Assembly (NCBI GenBank): GCA_941918925.1
Contig: OW799234.1
Coordinates: 73,407,043-73,471,042 of the forward strand
Direction: 5' to 3'
DNA: 64,000 nucleotides
Source of the DNA: Phyto melanocephala
Lineage: Eukaryota > Arthropoda > Insecta > Diptera > Rhinophoridae
In this document: positions 59,503 through 64,000 of the stretch, in pieces
Numbering within the stretch: the first letter of the stretch is position 1
How the letters are laid out: the number at the start of each line of letters is the position of its first letter
The notes under the pieces: generated by a model
Told to the model about the DNA's origin: nothing
The model's database searches: none
What the model saw: the letters and a program-made list of their open reading frames with translations, nothing else
Made by a program: the position numbers and the translations under genes

Positions 59503-59754
59503 CAAGAGATATGTATATAAATGCAGAGAAAAGTCATAAAGAAACAGAACTAAAGTGAGAGCAATGCCAGAATTATAATTCGTTTTTTATACAAGACGAT
59601 TTATCCCAAAATTCAGGGTTCGAAAACACTAAGATACAGGATTGGGAAATTCAAGGATTCAGCTGTCATTAAATTTATTTTAGAAAAAACTAGGAGAGAC
59701 AGTCGTAAATCAGCTTAAGTAAGGTCAAGAGCCCGTCACTGTTATTATTATTTA

Positions 59755-60529
59755 CCCTACGTTGCCACATGCAAGTGCAAGTGAAAAAAAGTCAATATAC
59801 TAACACTTTTTTACTAACACAACCACACTTTTGCTACCTGAGACTCACTCACTCAGCTTGCAAAAAAAATTTTGAAGCAAGTAAAATTTTCACACTTGCC
59901 GTAAGTAAAGTGACAAGACGAAAAACATTGATGTCGAATACTGAGTTTTTTGTTAACTCACTACTATTTAATACAATCAATAATAATAAAGTCAATGTTT
60001 TGCATAAATATTGAGAATATTAAGAAAAAAAGTTTAATTTTAACATAAATACAAATTTTTAATAAAAAAAAATTTTTTTATAATAAAAAATTATATGTCT
60101 ACAGGTAACGTTCTTTAGTGACTACTTGGCAAGACTTACTTAGTTAAAAATTGAAGTAGCGCCATTAGTTTTTAATTTATTTATATTAAGTTAAGTTGTT
60201 GAAGACATTTTAAAAATGAACTTGCTCAGTGCTGAGTAGCCACTAGGGTGATCGACTCGTTTTTAAAAACGATTTTTTACTCTTTCAGCTGGCGGTTTTT
60301 TCCAAATATTAAATGTCGAATACACCGGTTTTTTTAACCAATAAAAGCCAATTTTTTTTCAAACTCTGAATTTCGAATTATATAAAAACCGGTTTCTTAA
60401 AAAAGTCAAATAATCGATCACCCTAGAAGCCACTAAAAAAATTTATGTTTTTTTTGCATTTCTGATGATTTGCTTAAGTAATATGTATACACTACTTGCA
60501 AGTAATTACTTGCTTGTGACAACGTAGAG
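59755..60529. mobile_element. MITE with CTACGTTG ends and GCAAGT motifs
   Basis: Ends CCCTACGTTGCCACATGCAA / RC CTCTACGTTGTCACAAGCAA, candidate 3-bp TTA duplication (59752-59754, 60530-60532), which would fit PIF/Harbinger. ACTTGC / GCAAGT motifs are repeated near both ends. It contains the hAT MITE at 60244-60425. Confidence 0.6.
60244..60425. mobile_element. hAT MITE, TAGGGTGATC family, short copy
   Basis: Ends TAGGGTGATCGACTCG / RC TAGGGTGATCGATTATTTGA with an 8-bp duplication GTAGCCAC / GAAGCCAC (60236-60243, 60426-60433; one change). It keeps only the terminal AACCGG-containing parts of the 1037-bp relative at 5888-6924. Confidence 0.85.
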
Positions 60530-60879
60530 TTAAGAACAATAATACTGTATTTTTCGGGTATTTTAGGTCTCTATGTGTTAAATTTGGTGGCGTCGTGGCG
60601 TAACAGTACGGTGATACAGTTGCCAGAGGCATCTATAAAATAACCACATTAGACTCAACTTGAATTTTTTCAAATGTTTTGGATTTCCTATATAGAGGTA
60701 TGATCGACTTACGGAACTTAAACCAATAAGAGAAATTTCCGCCATAAAAAAAATCCAGAATCCAAGAAAAAATATGGATCGCTATACTCGTGAGCAAACA
60801 AAAGCAAAGCATTTATCAACAAAATCATAATAAGTGATAGGATCCACTATCAATTATGCGGTCCCGGTGGCGTAAATTT

Positions 60880-60975
60880 TTCATTTGACAAAGTGAATTG
60901 GCCTCGTTCTAATGATTTAACGCCGCTGGATTATTTTCTCTATGGCTTTTTCAAAAAATGCAATAACAACAACTA
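60880..60975 (+). pseudogene. Mariner C-terminal fragment
   Basis: VNWPRSNDLTPLDYFLYGFF on + matches the WPPRSCDLTPLDYFLWGY block of rosa/D37D-type mariners (third catalytic D). Nothing else of the element is clear. Confidence 0.65.
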
Positions 60976-61084
60976 CAACTAAAAATGCAGGTTTCAGAAT
61001 GGATGGCGTAATTTTTAAACGCGGATTTTGTCTTTAATAACAATATGTCATCTTAAAGGGTGCATATCTGTCATTTGTTCTCGT

Positions 61085-61890
61085 TTAGTTGCTAAACTGC
61101 TTTAATTGAAAAAAATGGGCCTGAAGGGCCACCGATTGCTTACCGAAGCTATGGTGAGCATGTTCCATAGGTTTCATCGTGTGAGAAATTGCTTGAGCAG
61201 TTCAGAAGTAGTGATTTTGACACGGAAGACAATGATTACGCAGGCAAGCCAAAAAAGTATAAAGACCAAGAATTGGCGAAATTACCCGATGAAGATTGTT
61301 ATCAAAATCAACAAGAGCTTGAAAATTCATTGAGAGCTACTCAAGCAGCAATTCTAAAACATAGAATTTATCGCTAAATTAAGAAAGATCGCCCAGAGAT
61401 CTTGAAAAACGATTTTGCATGTCCGAGCAGCTGTGTGACATGTTTTTAAAGAAAACCCATTTAGCACCGAATCATTAGAGCACATAACATACCAATTGGG
61501 AATAATTTTATACCTGTCATAGGCTTGAGCTTGTAATGCCTCTATTTTCAACCAAATCTAACTCTAAACGTAAGAAATCGAATATGAAGCCCGATACTAA
61601 AGCGAAATATTCATGTCACTAAGTTAATTCTCTGCATCTGGCGTCATGAAAATTGTGCTATTTATTATGATTTGCTAAAATCTGAACGGGCCATCATAGG
61701 GAACCTGTGCTGAACGCAACTGATTCGTTTGAATTGGCCGAACAACGCCAGAAATTAAACCGTAACATTTCATCATGACAACGCTAGGCCACATGTTGCA
61801 ATACCTGTTAAAACTTTTTTAGTAGAAGGGAAGTTTTGCCTCAACCGCTTTATAGTCATGACCTTGCCTCGTCCGTCTTATATTTGTTTC
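61085..61890 (+). pseudogene. Mariner-like element (DEDxCQTQEEL lineage), decayed
   Basis: FRSSDFDTEDNDYAGKPKKY, DQELAKLPDEDCYQNQQELE and SLRATQAAILKH on + (61190-61375) form the N-terminal DNA-binding region. After many stops come KPDTKAKYS, CYLL, TDSFELAEQRQKL and ATCCNTC, in the family order. The GDEK box is replaced by the same CATTAGAGCACATAACATAC sequence found near 52706, so this derived sequence is shared by the subfamily. Confidence 0.75.
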
Positions 61891-62317
61891 AATTAATGCA
61901 GAGCGCTCTCTTTATCTGAAATGAGTTTTACTTCATAACATGGTATCCGAAATTGGCTTGTTTCGTTGTTTGTCTTAAAACATGAACTGTTTTTGTGGCA
62001 CAAAATCCATATATTGTAAGAATTATGAAAAAAAGGTGAAACAAACCTATATTTTCAAATTATACACCAAATAATTCTATCGAATCTTGTTTAATAACCG
62101 ACGTATACCATGATTTCGGTATACGACATAAAATATTTTCTGGCAACCCCAATTGTGTTTTTCGAAAACAAACAAACAAACAAAAAAAAAACAACAACAT
62201 GAAAAAAGGCAGCGAAAGCATCACTAAACATTTTATGTTCTTTTTGTAACGCACTTTTGAAAGCAGTGCATTAAAATATTGAATTGATAATTTATCAAAA
62301 TTAAAGTTGTTTAAAAA
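61891..62317. other. Unassigned DNA
   Basis: Nothing recognised; the (AAAC)n-like stretch at 62169-62188 is low complexity. Confidence 0.5.
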
Positions 62318-64000
62318 AACAAGTAAGAGTGCTATATTCGGCCGTGCCGAATCTTATATACCCTTCACAACGTGTAGTCATGCAATAACAGTAGTTTGTG
62401 TCACCATTCATCCCATATGAAATACGTACATACATATAAAAACATACATATATAAAAACATCCCATTGTAAAATTATAAATTCACGTATGTATATTAAAA
62501 AAACAAAAAAAATTTAAAAAAAAAATTTAAAAAAAAAAATTTTTTAAAAAAATTATTATATATATAATATATATAAAACAAAAAAAATATAAAAAAAAAA
62601 ATTTAAAAAAAAAAAAAATTTAAAAAAAAAATAATAAAAATATAAATAATATCTATATATATAAAAGTGAATCTCTGTGTGTGTGTATGTTAGCTATAGA
62701 CTCCGAAACTGTAAAACCGATTGGACTCAAACTTTGGCAAGTTGTTGTACACATACCAGGGAGTGTTTATGGGTGGAAAAAAGTGGGCGGGGCCACGCCC
62801 ATAAAAATTAGTTATCAGTTTTAGCTACTTGCGCTTGACCGATTTTTCTAAAACTTTGCAAACATATCGAGCTGTCATGACTAAATAATTTCGTGATAAG
62901 AAAAGTGGGCGGGGCCACGCCCCTAAAAAAGTTTTAATTTTGAGGTACTTGCACTGGACCGATTTTTATGAAACTTTGCACACATACTAAGCTGTCATAA
63001 CCATATAATTTCGTGTTTAGAAAAGTGGGCAGGGCCACGCCCATAAAAAAAAGTTATAATTTTGAGGAACTTGCACCAGACCGATTTTTCTGAAACTCTG
63101 CACACATATCGAGCTGTCATGACTTAATAATTTCGTGATTAGAAAAGTGGGCAGTGCCACGCCCAAAAAAAAAGGTATCATTTTGAGGTACTTGCACTGG
63201 ACCGATTATTCTGAAACTTTGCACACATATTGAGCTGATATGACTTTACAATTTTGTGATTAGAAAAGTGGGCAGTGCCACGCCCATAAAAAATAGGTAT
63301 AATTTTGAGGTACTTCCACTGGTCCGATTCTTCTGAAACTTTGCACACATATTGAGCTGTTATGACTTTACAATTTCGTGATTAGAAAAGTGGGCAATGC
63401 CACGCCCATAAAAAAATCTTAATATTTAGCTTTTTGCACTTGATATTCAATTAAAATTCAGAATGCATTTCGATTCATTAAGGGGCGTAGCAACGCGCGC
63501 CGGGTTTGGCTAGTATTAAATAAAAAATAAAAAAAAAATAAAAAAAAAAATTAAAAAAAACATTTTTAAAAAAATTGAAAATAAATTTTTTTTGGCTCAG
63601 CTGGGATTCGATGCCACGTTTTCTCTAACCAGTATACACGTTTGTATGTATGTATGTTGTTGTTGTAATGTTGTTTTTGTGAAAAAAAAACCGAGGTGGT
63701 CGTGGGTTTTTGCTCATATCTCAGTTGTTTATGTACCGATGTTTCTGATTTTCAATACCGATTTACTCCCGAATATTTCTGATATTTTAATACATCACCC
63801 GAGTCCAAGCGATATCGGGGGGCTTCAAAAAGTTGATTTCAACATACACACGGACAGACGGACAGACTGACAGGGCTTAATCGACTTCCCTATATATATA
63901 TATATATATACTTTATGGGGTCGGAAATCAAAATTGTAGAAATTTCACACGAAATGACAAACCTATATATACCCTTTTTCACTGTGTGAAGGGTATAATA
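62318..64000 (-). repeat. DINE-1-like element split by a Helitron, reaching the window edge
   Basis: Hairpin half 62318-62651 (ATTCGGCCGTGCCGAAT at 62337-62353) and the other half 63514-64000, ending GTGAAGGGTATAATA at the last base of the window. A TATATATATATATATATA stretch at 63892-63909 replaces the usual CATTCATAAGCTTTCAGAA. Confidence 0.88.
62652..63513 (+). mobile_element. Non-autonomous Helitron, copy 2, nested in DINE
   Basis: TCTATATATATAAAAGTGAA to GGGGCGTAGCAACGCGCGCC...GGCTAG, inserted between A (62651) and T (63514). Six GTGGGC...GCCAC GCCC-type palindromes mark about six 120-bp internal units. Same family as 7290-7914. No Rep/helicase. Confidence 0.92.

Noticed and set aside
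1..64000. tRNA, rRNA, CRISPR, bacterial operons, endogenous retrovirus or other viral genes
   Set aside because: No cloverleaf, rRNA core, spaced direct-repeat array, or LTR/gag/env-like text was found; the reverse transcriptase remnant is of the non-LTR type.

Overview
The window looks like euchromatic DNA from a higher fly (Diptera, probably a calyptrate such as a blow fly or muscid). The DNA is very AT-rich, and the only recognisable host gene is a fly/animal-conserved one with a 72-bp intron and a multi-kilobase intron. Almost everything else is decayed transposable elements. The most abundant repeat has the layout of the Drosophila DINE-1/INE-1 (Helentron-associated) family. The organism assignment is an inference from repeat and gene style, not from a search.

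Host gene: three minus-strand coding exons (31594-31641, 25460-25696, 25157-25387) join in phase to encode the N-terminal CRAL-TRIO (Sec14) part of the PTPN9/MEG2-type tyrosine phosphatase (fly Ptpmeg2). The rest of the lipid-binding domain and the phosphatase domain are not seen in the 25 kb to the left, so they probably lie outside the window. A TATA-less initiator cluster at about 31.87 kb could be the start of this isoform. Two exon-like segments on the same strand (50864-50906 and 57105-57161) and a less AT-rich, UTR/promoter-like stretch at 57.8-58.0 kb may be farther 5' exons of this or a neighbouring gene.

Mobile elements, left to right: DINE-1-like copies throughout; hAT elements or MITEs with 8-bp target duplications at 3385-4752, 5888-6924, 12773-13144, 22712-23593, 44489-44855, 49695-50273, 58457-59502 and 60244-60425; Helitrons at 7290-7914 and 62652-63513; an RTE-like LINE with a grown TATC microsatellite (13485-14795); several mariners (17002-17873, 32858-33928, 38106-38979, 41420-43400, 52240-54030 with 52801-53737 inside it, 60880-60975, 61085-61890); a long-inverted-repeat transposon carrying a decayed insect protein family (18581-21557); a Tc1-like element split by two MITEs (21880-24334); two LINE 3' fragments; a pogo/Tigger-type MITE (47761-48284); and a PIF/Harbinger element with a truncated HARBI1-like gene (48361-49676).

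The clearest biology here is transposon stratigraphy. At least seven nested insertions can be read with their duplications or empty-site sequence (mariner in mariner, Helitron in DINE, DINE in DINE, DINE in hAT, two MITEs in Tc1, a long-TIR element in a palindromic MITE, and a MITE in a mariner). I found no prokaryotic features, CRISPR, tRNA or rRNA, and no convincing undescribed multi-gene system.
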